Of a stretch of 34,420 nt of DNA, positions 24,096 to 32,359 are shown one piece after another (position 1 is the stretch's first letter; the number at the start of each line of letters is the position of its first letter). Origin of the DNA: Aequorivita sp. (lineage in GTDB: Bacteria > Bacteroidota > Bacteroidia > Flavobacteriales > Flavobacteriaceae). A program made the translations under genes and the position numbers. The notes beneath the pieces were generated by a model. The model worked only from the letters and a program-made list of their open reading frames with translations, did not search any database and was not told where the DNA came from. The stretch is from assembly GCA_002715485.1 (NCBI GenBank), contig PAZL01000055.1, positions 1 through 34,420 of the forward strand. The letters are read 5' to 3'.

Positions 24096-25226
24096 ATGAA
24101 AGCCTTACATTTTTTTATTGCCGCGACTTCTTTTTTCTTCGTTTCCTGCTTTAACGGTGAAAAACAAAACTACGATGAAGATGGCAACTTCCAAGAATAC
24201 TACAACGAAGATAGCGCATCAGAAGATTATGGAAACAACAACAATCAAATTGCAAGTAACGCTGCTATAAAATATTTCAACACTATTGACTCTCGAAACG
24301 GAATGGTGATGTCCCGCATTCCATTCCCTGCTTCTTGGCAGAAACAAAATGGCGGTCAGTATCTCTATATGGGCCCGAACGGAATAAAAGTTCACGGCGA
24401 GCGCGGCGGCAGCTATATGTTTTCCAACGACCCACAGATGAACCAAATGTACCAACAAAGCGGGATGCAAGTACAGTTGCCAAAATCAATAGATCAGGTT
24501 ATAAGTGAGGGGTTTATGGAGTACGCCAACAAAATAAACCGCAAACTGGTGCGAAAATACCCAATGCCACAGTTTGCCGCTTGGGACAAACAGTTCGACG
24601 ATCAACTGTATAAGAGCGTACCTTCACAAAAAACTTTCAACGTTATGGGCCTGGAATGGCGAGATCCGGACGGCACTTCATTCCTAACCATTCTGCACCA
24701 TTTTGTCTCTTACGATCAATATGGCGGCTATTGGGGCATTACCTATTCAGTCTTGGAAGCTTCCGAAAGTGCTTTTGAACAAGCCAAAACTCACTATATC
24801 AATGGCCTTTTGAACCAGCAGATAAATCCGCAGTGGCTACAGGCCGTTAATCAAAAAGATATGCAAATTGCACAGCAAAGCAATGCCGCCCACCAACAGC
24901 GAATGGCAAACATAAAATCTTTTGGCGATCAAAACACGGCTCGCTTCAATGATAGAATGGCCGCAATGGACCAAAACATGGCAAGCTGGCGTGCTAACCA
25001 AGCTGCAAGCGATCGTAGTCAAGAGCAATTTGTAGATTACATTCACGGAAATACAAACGTAAGCAATACAAATACCGGGCAAACTTATAAAGTTGAGGCA
25101 GGGGCAAACCAATACTGGATGAATAACCAAGGGGAATACATTAAAAGTGATAATTCACTTTATAACCCAAATCTAGATCAAAATGTAAATAACCAAACCT
25201 GGACGGAATACGAAGAACAAAATTGA
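24096..25226 (+). CDS. Large lipoprotein of unknown function
   Basis: A 376-residue lipoprotein: signal MKALHFFIAATSFFFVSC (Cys18), then an acidic Asn/Tyr-rich linker (DEDGNFQEYYNEDSASEDY), a globular middle (about 60-240) with FPASWQKQNGGQYLYMGPNG and LEWRDPDGTSFLTILHHF, and a Gln/Ala/Met-rich helical stretch (about 250-310, QIAQQSNAAHQQRMANIKSF), ending in an Asn/Gln-rich tail with repeated YWMNNQGEY-like segments. I do not know a function. It is followed after about 107 bases by the TPR-CHAT gene on the same strand, so the two could act together at the membrane, but nothing proves it. GC is slightly higher than in the small genes. Confidence 0.8.
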   Translation: MKALHFFIAATSFFFVSCFNGEKQNYDEDGNFQEYYNEDSASEDYGNNNNQIASNAAIKYFNTIDSRNGMVMSRIPFPASWQKQNGGQYLYMGPNGIKVHGERGGSYMFSNDPQMNQMYQQSGMQVQLPKSIDQVISEGFMEYANKINRKLVRKYPMPQFAAWDKQFDDQLYKSVPSQKTFNVMGLEWRDPDGTSFLTILHHFVSYDQYGGYWGITYSVLEASESAFEQAKTHYINGLLNQQINPQWLQAVNQKDMQIAQQSNAAHQQRMANIKSFGDQNTARFNDRMAAMDQNMASWRANQAASDRSQEQFVDYIHGNTNVSNTNTGQTYKVEAGANQYWMNNQGEYIKSDNSLYNPNLDQNVNNQTWTEYEEQN

Positions 25227-25333
25227 AGATTTCAATGAAAATTTAGACCATAGTATATGCCTCCAGAAAATAAATTGTATCTTTCATTACCATATCCCCG
25301 GACTTATTTTATTTTTTGAAATATTACTCGATT

Positions 25334-28300
25334 ATGGCATCTAAAAACCGGAGATTCTCTTTAGTTATTCAATTGTTTTTCCTTTTTACATTTTTCCTTG
25401 GATTTTCACAGGAAAAAAACACTGCCGTAAAGAAAATTCAAACCCTTATTGAACAAGATTCCTTGGCAGAGGCACGAACGGAAGTGGCTAAAAATATAGC
25501 TTTCTATAAAGCAGAAAAGAATTACGACAGTTTGTATTCTTACATTCAGTTTGAAGGAAGTTTTAAATTGAACAACGGCAATAAAAATCTGGCTGTAAAA
25601 AAAGCCGAAAAGCTTACAGAAGAAATTAAAAAGTATGCCAACCCACATTATGTGGTTGAAGCAATAACCGAACTTGGGTGGATTTATGATGATGCGGGGA
25701 AGCACCAAGAGGCATACAATCTTCTTAATACCGCAATTCCATTTGCACAAAAAAACACCAAACCCAATAATACCGATCTTGCAAGCCTAGAATACCGTCA
25801 AGGTTTTTACGCTTCAAAACTTGGCGATTTTCCCTTGGCAAAATCACATTACCTCAAAGCACTAAAAATGTTGATAAAAACTGGGCAGCCGGACTATGTT
25901 TTTTACAATCAAGTATACAACGCCCTCGGCGGAATGATGTGGCAGGAAGCAAAACTGGATAGTACCAAATATTATTTCCAGGAAGCCGTGAAGGTTTTGG
26001 AAAAAACAGATGAGACTGATATTATGAACCGATTTTATCGTCCCGCATTAGTAAAAATGAACCTTGCCGTGCTGTGGAATGCTTTGGGAAAAAACCAAGA
26101 AGCCATAGCCATTTCAGAAGAATCAATCGCAGGTTTTCAAGAATACATAAACCGCTCCACAGATGAAGCAAGAACTTATAAGGCTAGAAACCACCAATGT
26201 GTTGTTATAGACAATATGGCTGCCTTTTATAATACTTTGGGAGAATATTCCCGCTCCCAGGAACTAATTGAATATTCCTTTCAGCAAAAGAAAAAACTTT
26301 TTGATGAAAATGATATAAACATTATCATTTCAAACATCATTCTTGCAGAGGCCAAAACAGCCAGCCGCGATTTTGAAGGTGCCGCCAAAAATGCCGACAC
26401 CGCCTTGCTACTTTTAAAAAGTAGTGGTAGTGCAGATTTGTATTGGGAAGCAGCAGCACTTTCCACCCGGGCCACTATTTATGAACACGCAGAAGATATA
26501 GAAAACGCAGCCTTATATTATGAAAAGGCAAGAATAGTCTATCAAAAAACTATGGGCAACACCTATACAAAAGATTTTTTAGACAATATTTTGGAATATT
26601 CCCTATTTGCCGCTAAAAATGGCAAAAAGGAAAAAGCGCTTGCCTTAGCTAATGAAACCTATAATTTTACCCACAACGGAGATTTCAAAAATACCCTGCA
26701 GGAGTTTTATCATACAACAAACCTAGCTCAAGTTCATTACCTTTTAAAAAATTATAGGGAAGCAGAAAGATTTAGCGATGAAGCACTGCGTTTCAATATT
26801 TTGGGTGAGAATGGAAAAATAAGTACTACAGATTCCATTCTTAGCCAATACAGAAAGCCCCAAGCTTTGTTGATAAATGCAGCTTCAAAATACTATCTGG
26901 CAGAAAACAAAAACCCTTTTCTTTTAAAAGAGCTTTTACAACAAATTGAAGAAGGAATATCGATTCTAGACCAACGAAAAAAAATAATCACCAACCACGA
27001 AGACGTAACACTCTTAATAACCGAAAATGAGGAACTTTTAAATTTTGCCGAAAAGTTAAGATTGGAACTTTATCAGACCACCAAAGACCCACAGTATTTA
27101 GACAAGTTAATCGCCTTGCATGAATCCAGTATATACAACCGTATACGCTCACGGTTGAACCTTAGGGACAATGTGCGGTTCAAGCACATTCCACAAGAGA
27201 TATTAGCGCGTGAAAACATTTTGAAAAACAAAATGAAGTCTTCTTTAAATGATTCTGAAAACAGTAGTCTTTCTTCATTTTTTGAAGCTTCTGATAACTG
27301 GGAAAACTTTCTGGATTCGTTAAAACAAAATTTTCCCAAATATTTTAAAATGCGCTATGCCACTTTGGAGGAATCTTTGAATGATCTTCAGCAAAAAATT
27401 CCAGAAAATACAACAGTGGTACGCTATATTTTTATTGAAGATCAACTATATGCTTTTGTGGTTTCTCCATCGATAAAAAAAATGATGCGTTTAAATTACA
27501 AGTCGGTCAAAAACCACATTTCAAAAATAAAAAATGATGAGTTTTCCGTTGAAAAGACCAGGCCCCTACTCTATGAACTATATAGGGCGCTTTGGTTTCC
27601 TTTGGAAAAATATGTGCTTAGTCCAAAAGTAGTAATCGTGCCAGACAGAGAACTATTCAATTTAAGTTTTGAAACACTTACACCCAAGCCTATAAAGAAT
27701 TTTCAGGAAATGGCCACAAACAGCCTTTTGGCAAAATATGACATTTCATATAATTTTAGCTTGCTGCTTTATAAGGACAAAGGCAATGTAGCTGATTACT
27801 CTTCAGATTTTATTGCTTTTGCGCCAGGTTTCAACAAAAAGATGAAAGAGGAATACCAACTGGGGATAAAAGATTCCGTAAAGCTGGACAAAACTTACCT
27901 TACTCTTTTGCCGCAACCCTTCAGCGAGGAATTGGTAAAACAGTATTCCAAAATTTTCAACGGCCGTTATTTTGTGAATGAAAACGCAAGCAAGGATTTA
28001 TTTATAAACCAAGCAAAGGAGCACAAAATAATTCACATAGGCACCCACGCAGAAAGCAATAATCTAAGCCCGGAGTTAAGCCGACTTATTTTTGCAAAAA
28101 AGACCGAAGACGGAGAAAATTACGATGAAAATTCATTGTATTCCTATGAAATTTACAACATAGATCTTTCGTCAAACCTTGCCATTCTCACCGCCTGTGA
28201 AACCGGAAAACCTACCTATCAAGCAGGTGAAGGAATGATTTCATTGGCACACGCCTTTAATTATGCAGGAAGCGAAAGCATTTTGACCAGCCTTTGGGAA

Positions 28301-28579
28301 ATTGATGAAGAGTCGAGCGCTAAAATCGTAAAGTTATTTTATGATAATCTTTCCATAGGAATGCCAAAAGATGAAGCCCTGCGCCAAGCAAAGTTAAGTT
28401 ATATTGAAACAGCCGAAGGTCGTACCGCAGCCCCCCAATATTGGGCAGGACTCGTTCTTATTGGTGATACTACTCCAATAGATTTAAAAACTGGCGTGGC
28501 TTGGTGGTGGTATTTGTTGGCAGGCAGTGTGGCTTTTGTACTTTTTATATTAATAATGCAAAGCAAAAGGGAAAAGTAA
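25334..28579 (+). CDS. TPR and CHAT domain protein, signal peptide and C-terminal membrane anchor
   Basis: A 1081-residue protein: signal peptide (LVIQLFFLFTFFLGFSQ), then tetratricopeptide repeats over about 50-500 (units such as ALGKNQEAIAISEESIAGFQ), a helical linker, and a C-terminal CHAT domain (about 700-1040). CHAT is a caspase-like peptidase fold. The expected catalytic residues are present: His905 in IIHIGTHAESNN and Cys955 in LAILTACETGKP, followed by AGEGMISLAHAFNYAGS and QYWAGLVLIGD. One helix (about 1051-1075) and a KREK tail end the protein. With a signal peptide and a stop-transfer anchor, the repeats and the CHAT domain should face the periplasm. The frame starts at a TTG at 25316, but the ATG at 25334 is preferred. 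The substrate is unknown; it stops one base before the convergent mvaD. Confidence 0.9.
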   Translation: MASKNRRFSLVIQLFFLFTFFLGFSQEKNTAVKKIQTLIEQDSLAEARTEVAKNIAFYKAEKNYDSLYSYIQFEGSFKLNNGNKNLAVKKAEKLTEEIKKYANPHYVVEAITELGWIYDDAGKHQEAYNLLNTAIPFAQKNTKPNNTDLASLEYRQGFYASKLGDFPLAKSHYLKALKMLIKTGQPDYVFYNQVYNALGGMMWQEAKLDSTKYYFQEAVKVLEKTDETDIMNRFYRPALVKMNLAVLWNALGKNQEAIAISEESIAGFQEYINRSTDEARTYKARNHQCVVIDNMAAFYNTLGEYSRSQELIEYSFQQKKKLFDENDINIIISNIILAEAKTASRDFEGAAKNADTALLLLKSSGSADLYWEAAALSTRATIYEHAEDIENAALYYEKARIVYQKTMGNTYTKDFLDNILEYSLFAAKNGKKEKALALANETYNFTHNGDFKNTLQEFYHTTNLAQVHYLLKNYREAERFSDEALRFNILGENGKISTTDSILSQYRKPQALLINAASKYYLAENKNPFLLKELLQQIEEGISILDQRKKIITNHEDVTLLITENEELLNFAEKLRLELYQTTKDPQYLDKLIALHESSIYNRIRSRLNLRDNVRFKHIPQEILARENILKNKMKSSLNDSENSSLSSFFEASDNWENFLDSLKQNFPKYFKMRYATLEESLNDLQQKIPENTTVVRYIFIEDQLYAFVVSPSIKKMMRLNYKSVKNHISKIKNDEFSVEKTRPLLYELYRALWFPLEKYVLSPKVVIVPDRELFNLSFETLTPKPIKNFQEMATNSLLAKYDISYNFSLLLYKDKGNVADYSSDFIAFAPGFNKKMKEEYQLGIKDSVKLDKTYLTLLPQPFSEELVKQYSKIFNGRYFVNENASKDLFINQAKEHKIIHIGTHAESNNLSPELSRLIFAKKTEDGENYDENSLYSYEIYNIDLSSNLAILTACETGKPTYQAGEGMISLAHAFNYAGSESILTSLWEIDEESSAKIVKLFYDNLSIGMPKDEALRQAKLSYIETAEGRTAAPQYWAGLVLIGDTTPIDLKTGVAWWWYLLAGSVAFVLFILIMQSKREK

Positions 28580-28580
28580 T

Positions 28581-29663
28581 CTAATTAGTGATCCTTTCAG
28601 CCCCCATACCTGCCTCATCCTCAATAAACTCTCCATTTTTGCAATATTGTGAAAGTTCATTTTTAATGAAGCGCAAAACATTTTCCTTTTCAATTTTTGG
28701 ATAAAGCACATGTACATTGGCGCCCGCATCAAGTGTAAAACAAACATTGCTACCCGTTTCATCCCGAAACTTCCAAATACGATTGATTATTTCTAACGTA
28801 TTCGGCTTCATCAATATGAAATAGGGCATAGAAGTCATCATCATTGCGTGCAATGACAAAGCCTCGCTTTCCACAATTTTAATAAATTCTGCAAGGTTCC
28901 CGTTTTCAAAAACCGAAAGCAATTTAGAAAGGTTTTCTTTTGCCTGCCTAAAGCGTGGTTCCGCAAAGGGGTGGTCCAGCATTAAGTTGTGGCCCAAAGT
29001 ACTGCTTACCTGTTTCTCCCCTTTATCCACTAAAAGAATAGTGTCTTGAAAGTTTTCAAAATTCTGATGGATCTGAAAAGGATATTTCGTCCCAAAATAA
29101 TTATTACTCTCTTCAATTTCCGCATGCTCTCCCCACACAATCAATGGCCCCTCCACACTTCGGCAAGCGCTACCAGAACCCAATCTGGCAAGAAAAGAAG
29201 CCTTTTCATTAAAGTATGACTCAGTAATATCGGGCTGCATCTGCCGCTCCATATCCATTAAGCAAAGTGCCAGAGCACTCATCCCACTGGCCGAGGATGC
29301 TATCCCACTACTGTGCGGAAAACTGTTTGTGGTTTCAATTTTAAATTTGAAATCTTTCAAGAATGGCAAATACGCCGCTACCCTTTCAAAAAACTTTTGA
29401 ATCTTCGGCTCAAAGGAAGTTTCCCTGTTCCCATCGAGAAAGACCTCAAACTCAAACCCGTCAGTTTGTTTCTTTTCATAATTAAGAAGAGTTCGGGTAT
29501 GGCTGTTTTTCAAGGTAAAACTGATGGATGGGTTCAGTGGCATTTGCTCCCCATATTTACCCCAATATTTTACCAAGGCAATATTGCTGGGCGATTGCCA
29601 GCCTACTGTTCCAGCAGTTAAACTTTGGGAGTAATTGCAAACAATAAACCTGTGTTGCGGCAT
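28581..29663 (-). CDS. mvaD: Diphosphomevalonate decarboxylase
   Basis: This enzyme makes isopentenyl diphosphate from mevalonate diphosphate, the last step of the mevalonate pathway. The 360-residue GHMP-fold product has SNIALVKYWGK (26-36), the phosphate loop FPHSSGIASSASGMSAL (115-131), GSGSACRSVEGP (162-173) and the catalytic Asp in TLDAGANVHVL. The frame is open seven codons further, but that extension begins at a TTG inside a predicted -7 element, so the ATG at 29661-29663 was chosen. It is convergent with the CHAT gene, with one base between the two stops and no terminator in the gap. Confidence 0.95.
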   Translation of the reverse strand: MPQHRFIVCNYSQSLTAGTVGWQSPSNIALVKYWGKYGEQMPLNPSISFTLKNSHTRTLLNYEKKQTDGFEFEVFLDGNRETSFEPKIQKFFERVAAYLPFLKDFKFKIETTNSFPHSSGIASSASGMSALALCLMDMERQMQPDITESYFNEKASFLARLGSGSACRSVEGPLIVWGEHAEIEESNNYFGTKYPFQIHQNFENFQDTILLVDKGEKQVSSTLGHNLMLDHPFAEPRFRQAKENLSKLLSVFENGNLAEFIKIVESEALSLHAMMMTSMPYFILMKPNTLEIINRIWKFRDETGSNVCFTLDAGANVHVLYPKIEKENVLRFIKNELSQYCKNGEFIEDEAGMGAERITN

Positions 29664-29681
29664 AGCAGTTGGGATAGAATA

Positions 29682-29689
29682 CAAAAATA
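29682..29689 (-). promoter_or_regulatory. Putative -7 element of mvaD
   Basis: On the minus strand this reads TATTTTTG, an exact TAnnTTTG match, 18 bases before the chosen ATG. It explains why the apparent TTG start inside it is not used, and it predicts a leader of only about a dozen bases. Confidence 0.5.
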
Positions 29690-29711
29690 GAATTCTTTTT
29701 TGGTTTAAATG

Positions 29712-29810
29712 ATGACTTTTGGAAAACGATTCGATGTAATTTACAATAAAGCTAAAGAAGGGTCTACCATTTTAAGGATTATAAAAGAACGATCTCTCAA
29801 TAGCTTGTGA
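29712..29810 (+). CDS. Possible 32-residue peptide before a terminator
   Basis: A short frame from ATG at 29712 to TGA at 29808-29810 encodes a basic 32-residue peptide starting MTFGKRFDVIYNKAKEG. An in-frame stop at 29706-29708 prevents a longer version. A terminator-like hairpin follows 17 bases later in the same direction, the only reason to list it. No promoter or family match is seen; it may be a remnant or chance. Confidence 0.2.
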   Translation: MTFGKRFDVIYNKAKEGSTILRIIKERSLNSL

Positions 29811-29827
29811 GGTTGAAAAACAACCGG

Positions 29828-29857
29828 AATGCCTCTGAAATATGGGGCATTTTTTTT
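29828..29857 (+). terminator. Terminator-like hairpin in the mvaD / repeat-protein gap
   Basis: AATGCC (29828-29833) and GGCATT (29846-29851) form a stem followed by T8. No established plus-strand gene ends here, so it implies a small transcript between 29690 and 29857, or a relic of a lost gene. The rest of the gap up to 30025 shows nothing else. Confidence 0.5.
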
Positions 29858-30025
29858 AAACCGAGACGAAAGAATACATATAGCAACATAGAATCTTAAA
29901 ATAAAAGCACAGTTTCCCGTTTTCCTTATCAGTCTTTCCCCTTTTGTCTTTATTCTTTTTCCGATTAGTGATGACATTTCAAAAATTTCCCGATGGTACC
30001 ATAGTAATCCTTAACAACCAAAATA

Positions 30026-31615
30026 ATGAAGACATCAATTACTTTTCTCGTATACCTCTTCGGTACATTCTGTGTATTTTCCCAAGACCCGGCCATCCTT
30101 TGGCAAAACACCATTGGCGGTAGCCAAGGAGATTTTTCAACAGCATTTGAAGCCACTACAGATGGTGGCTACATACTGGGCGGATATTCCACCAGCAACA
30201 TTTCTGGCGACAAGACCGAAAACAGCAACGGACAGATTGATATCTGGATCGTGAAAATTGATGACTCCGGTAGTATTATGTGGCAAAACACAATAGGAGG
30301 TGCAGGCGATGATTTTCTTATTTCTTTAAAGCAAACTTCAGATGGCGGTTATATAGTAGGTGCCGGTTCAGACTCAAATATTTCTGGTGATAAAACCGAA
30401 AACTCCCGTGGGGGGTTGGATTATTGGATATTAAAACTAGATGGCTCGGGCAATATTGTTTGGCAGAAAACCTATGGCGGTAACCAACCCGAATTTGACA
30501 CCTACATTGTACAAACCACAGATGGCGGCTATTTCGTGGGCGGGTATTCCGATAGCGATATAAATGGAGATAAAACCGTCCCTACCAACGGTCAGCGCGA
30601 CTTTTGGGCACTAAAACTTGATAGCACTGGAAACATCGTATGGCAAAACAGTATTGGCGGCAGCTTAGTAGATCGGCCGCAAGCAGCATTTCAAACTTCA
30701 GACGGAGGATTTATAATCGGAGGTTTCTCAAACTCTCCGAGCTCGGGGGATAAAACTGAAAACAGCCGGGGCGGTAATGACTACTGGATTGTAAAACTAG
30801 ATGCCAACGGCATCTTGCAATGGAACCGCACTTTTGGCGGAAATGATAGTGATGTATTTCGAGATATGGTACAACTAGCAGATGGTGGGTATCTTGTGGG
30901 CGGTTATTCCAAATCAAACATTTCGGGAGACAAGACCGAAAACTCACTGGGCGATTATGATGCGTGGATTTTAAAATTGGACGGCAGCGGAAACATACTT
31001 TGGCAAAACACTATAGGCGGTAGCGGTATAGATTACCCACGCGATGTAATGCAACTGCCCGACGGCACCTTTATGGTTGCCTGCTGGAGCAACAGCAACA
31101 TAAGCGGCGATAAAACTGAAAACAGCAACGGCGGGTACGATTTTTGGCTTTTAAGACTTAACTCCGCTGGCGGAATAATCTCCCAAAACTCCATCGGCGG
31201 CGCAGCCGATGAAAGCGGCTCTTACATCCTTCCAACTGCAGATGGCAATTTTGCCATGTTCTGCTCCTCAGACTCAAACATCTCTGGCGACAAAAGTGAA
31301 AACAGTGAAGGTCTAGACGATTATTGGATATTTAAAACAACCCCTGCAATTCTTGGACTTTCGCAAAACAACTTCCCCTTACCTATCAGCGTCTATCCAA
31401 ACCCTACAAACGGTAAGTTCACTATAAACTTGGGACAAAGCTATTCAGGAACCAATGTCACAATAACCAATGTCCTGGGTCAGCAAGTTTCTACTTTCAA
31501 TTATACCAACACCCAAACCCTGTTTGTGGAAATCAACGCCACGGCAGGCCTTTATTTCGCAACTTTGAAAACTAATACCGGTAATCAAGCCACTATAAAA
31601 ATAGTAAAACAGTAA
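30026..31615 (+). CDS. T9SS-secreted repeat protein, probably seven-bladed beta-propeller
   Basis: A 529-residue protein with signal peptide (ITFLVYLFGTFCVFSQ), seven repeats of exactly 60 residues (residues 26-445) and a type A T9SS sorting domain (about 455-529, beginning VYPNPTNGKFTINL and ending TIKIVKQ). Each repeat has WQNTIGG-like, DGGYIVGG-like, SGDKTENS and DYWILKLDGSG-like parts; the Trp recurs at 26, 86, 146, 206, 266 and 326 (Ser in the last unit). T9SS exports it across the outer membrane and removes the sorting domain. The ligand or role is unknown; the Asp/Gly loops suggest calcium or carbohydrate contact. It has a terminator after its stop. Confidence 0.92.
   Translation: MKTSITFLVYLFGTFCVFSQDPAILWQNTIGGSQGDFSTAFEATTDGGYILGGYSTSNISGDKTENSNGQIDIWIVKIDDSGSIMWQNTIGGAGDDFLISLKQTSDGGYIVGAGSDSNISGDKTENSRGGLDYWILKLDGSGNIVWQKTYGGNQPEFDTYIVQTTDGGYFVGGYSDSDINGDKTVPTNGQRDFWALKLDSTGNIVWQNSIGGSLVDRPQAAFQTSDGGFIIGGFSNSPSSGDKTENSRGGNDYWIVKLDANGILQWNRTFGGNDSDVFRDMVQLADGGYLVGGYSKSNISGDKTENSLGDYDAWILKLDGSGNILWQNTIGGSGIDYPRDVMQLPDGTFMVACWSNSNISGDKTENSNGGYDFWLLRLNSAGGIISQNSIGGAADESGSYILPTADGNFAMFCSSDSNISGDKSENSEGLDDYWIFKTTPAILGLSQNNFPLPISVYPNPTNGKFTINLGQSYSGTNVTITNVLGQQVSTFNYTNTQTLFVEINATAGLYFATLKTNTGNQATIKIVKQ
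30101..31360 (+). repeat. Seven tandem 180-bp coding repeats
   Basis: Seven consecutive units of 180 bases (60 codons) without any insertion or deletion between them. They are diverged at DNA level but still share long stretches such as the GGCGATAAAACTGAAAAC-type core coding GDKTEN. The constant length suggests structural constraint, one unit per propeller blade. Confidence 0.85.
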
Positions 31616-31640
31616 TTTTTAATCATTTATTGGCCAAATT

Positions 31641-31670
31641 AGAAAGCCCCTAGTAAACGGGGCTTTCTTC
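31641..31670 (+). terminator. Intrinsic terminator after the repeat protein
   Basis: AGAAAGCCCC (31641-31650) pairs with GGGGCTTTCT (31659-31668) over an eight-base loop. It ends the repeat-protein transcript. Confidence 0.88.
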
Positions 31671-31779
31671 ATGCCTTTTTTCCTTCATATTAATCTCCAG
31701 ATATTCAAAAAAGCATAAAAATTGCTATCTTCACAAAAGTTTAAAAACACAATAAATCAATTCATTAAAAAATATACCT

Positions 31780-32169
31780 ATGAAAAATGCAATCATGTTA
31801 ATCGTTCTCGCCCTTTTTGCCACTTCGGTACACAGTCAGTCGCTTACCCAAAAAGACCTCACCGGCACATGGCTCGTGGCAAATGTTGAAAATAGCAGCA
31901 GCAATCCAAAAATGGCCGCTGCCATGCAAAACGCCGTCATAAATCTATATGCAGATAATAGTTTTGAAATAAAGGAAAAGCAGGCAGACGGCACCTATTC
32001 CTACAAAACCACAACCAACAAAAATGCCACTTGGAGCTATAACCAAAGCAGCCAGACCATAAGCACCACTCGCACAAAGATGACCCTTAAAGTTTCACAA
32101 AGCGGTGGCAAAATCTATTTTACAGATACCGATAGCGGTCTTAAGTTTGAGGTCACAAAACCTATTTAG
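31780..32169 (+). CDS. Small secreted lipocalin-like protein
   Basis: A 129-residue protein with signal peptide (MLIVLALFATSVHSQ) and a short beta-rich domain that opens with the lipocalin-like LTGTWLVANVE, followed by alternating strands (NSFEIKEKQADGTYSYKT, ATWSYNQSSQTIS, KMTLKVSQSGGKIYF). Proteins of this size with a LxGTW start are usually named lipocalin-like in Bacteroidota; their ligands are mostly unknown. It has no cysteine for lipid attachment and no T9SS domain, so it is probably periplasmic. A strong terminator follows. Confidence 0.75.
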   Translation: MKNAIMLIVLALFATSVHSQSLTQKDLTGTWLVANVENSSSNPKMAAAMQNAVINLYADNSFEIKEKQADGTYSYKTTTNKNATWSYNQSSQTISTTRTKMTLKVSQSGGKIYFTDTDSGLKFEVTKPI

Positions 32170-32194
32170 AAATAAATTCTCCCCCAAGCTATAA

Positions 32195-32236
32195 CCCCAT
32201 TGCAAAATCCTTGAGGATAGTGCAATGGGGTTTTTT
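32195..32236 (+). terminator. Intrinsic terminator after the lipocalin-like gene
   Basis: CCCCATTGCA (32195-32204) pairs with TGCAATGGGG (32221-32230), followed by T6. The 16-base loop itself holds a small TCCT/AGGA dyad. Confidence 0.92.
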
Positions 32237-32295
32237 CATCCCAAAAACAATTCCCCAATCCAAAGTTAAAAAGATTAAACTTTAATAAAAGAAAC

Positions 32296-32326
32296 TTGAA
32301 TCCAGCACCCAGAAAGCATAAATTTG
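32296..32326 (+). promoter_or_regulatory. Bacteroidota-type promoter of the choice-of-anchor-L gene
   Basis: TTG (32296-32298), 20 bases of spacing, then TAAATTTG (32319-32326): the best match in the window to the TTTG/TAnnTTTG promoter. The predicted start near 32332 leaves a leader of about 28 bases that includes AGGAG at 32346-32350, a clear Shine-Dalgarno before the ATG at 32360. Confidence 0.75.
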
Positions 32327-32359
32327 CACCCGCTATAAAAAAGTTAGGAGTACCCCTTG

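Noticed and set aside
29741-29977. Minus-strand 78-codon frame before the repeat protein
   Set aside because: It spans the terminator-like hairpin and has no recognisable domain or start site.
30101-31360. Regularly spaced repeats that could suggest a CRISPR array
   Set aside because: The period is 180 bases, in frame, diverged and part of a protein with a signal peptide and sorting domain; there are no short identical repeats or cas genes.
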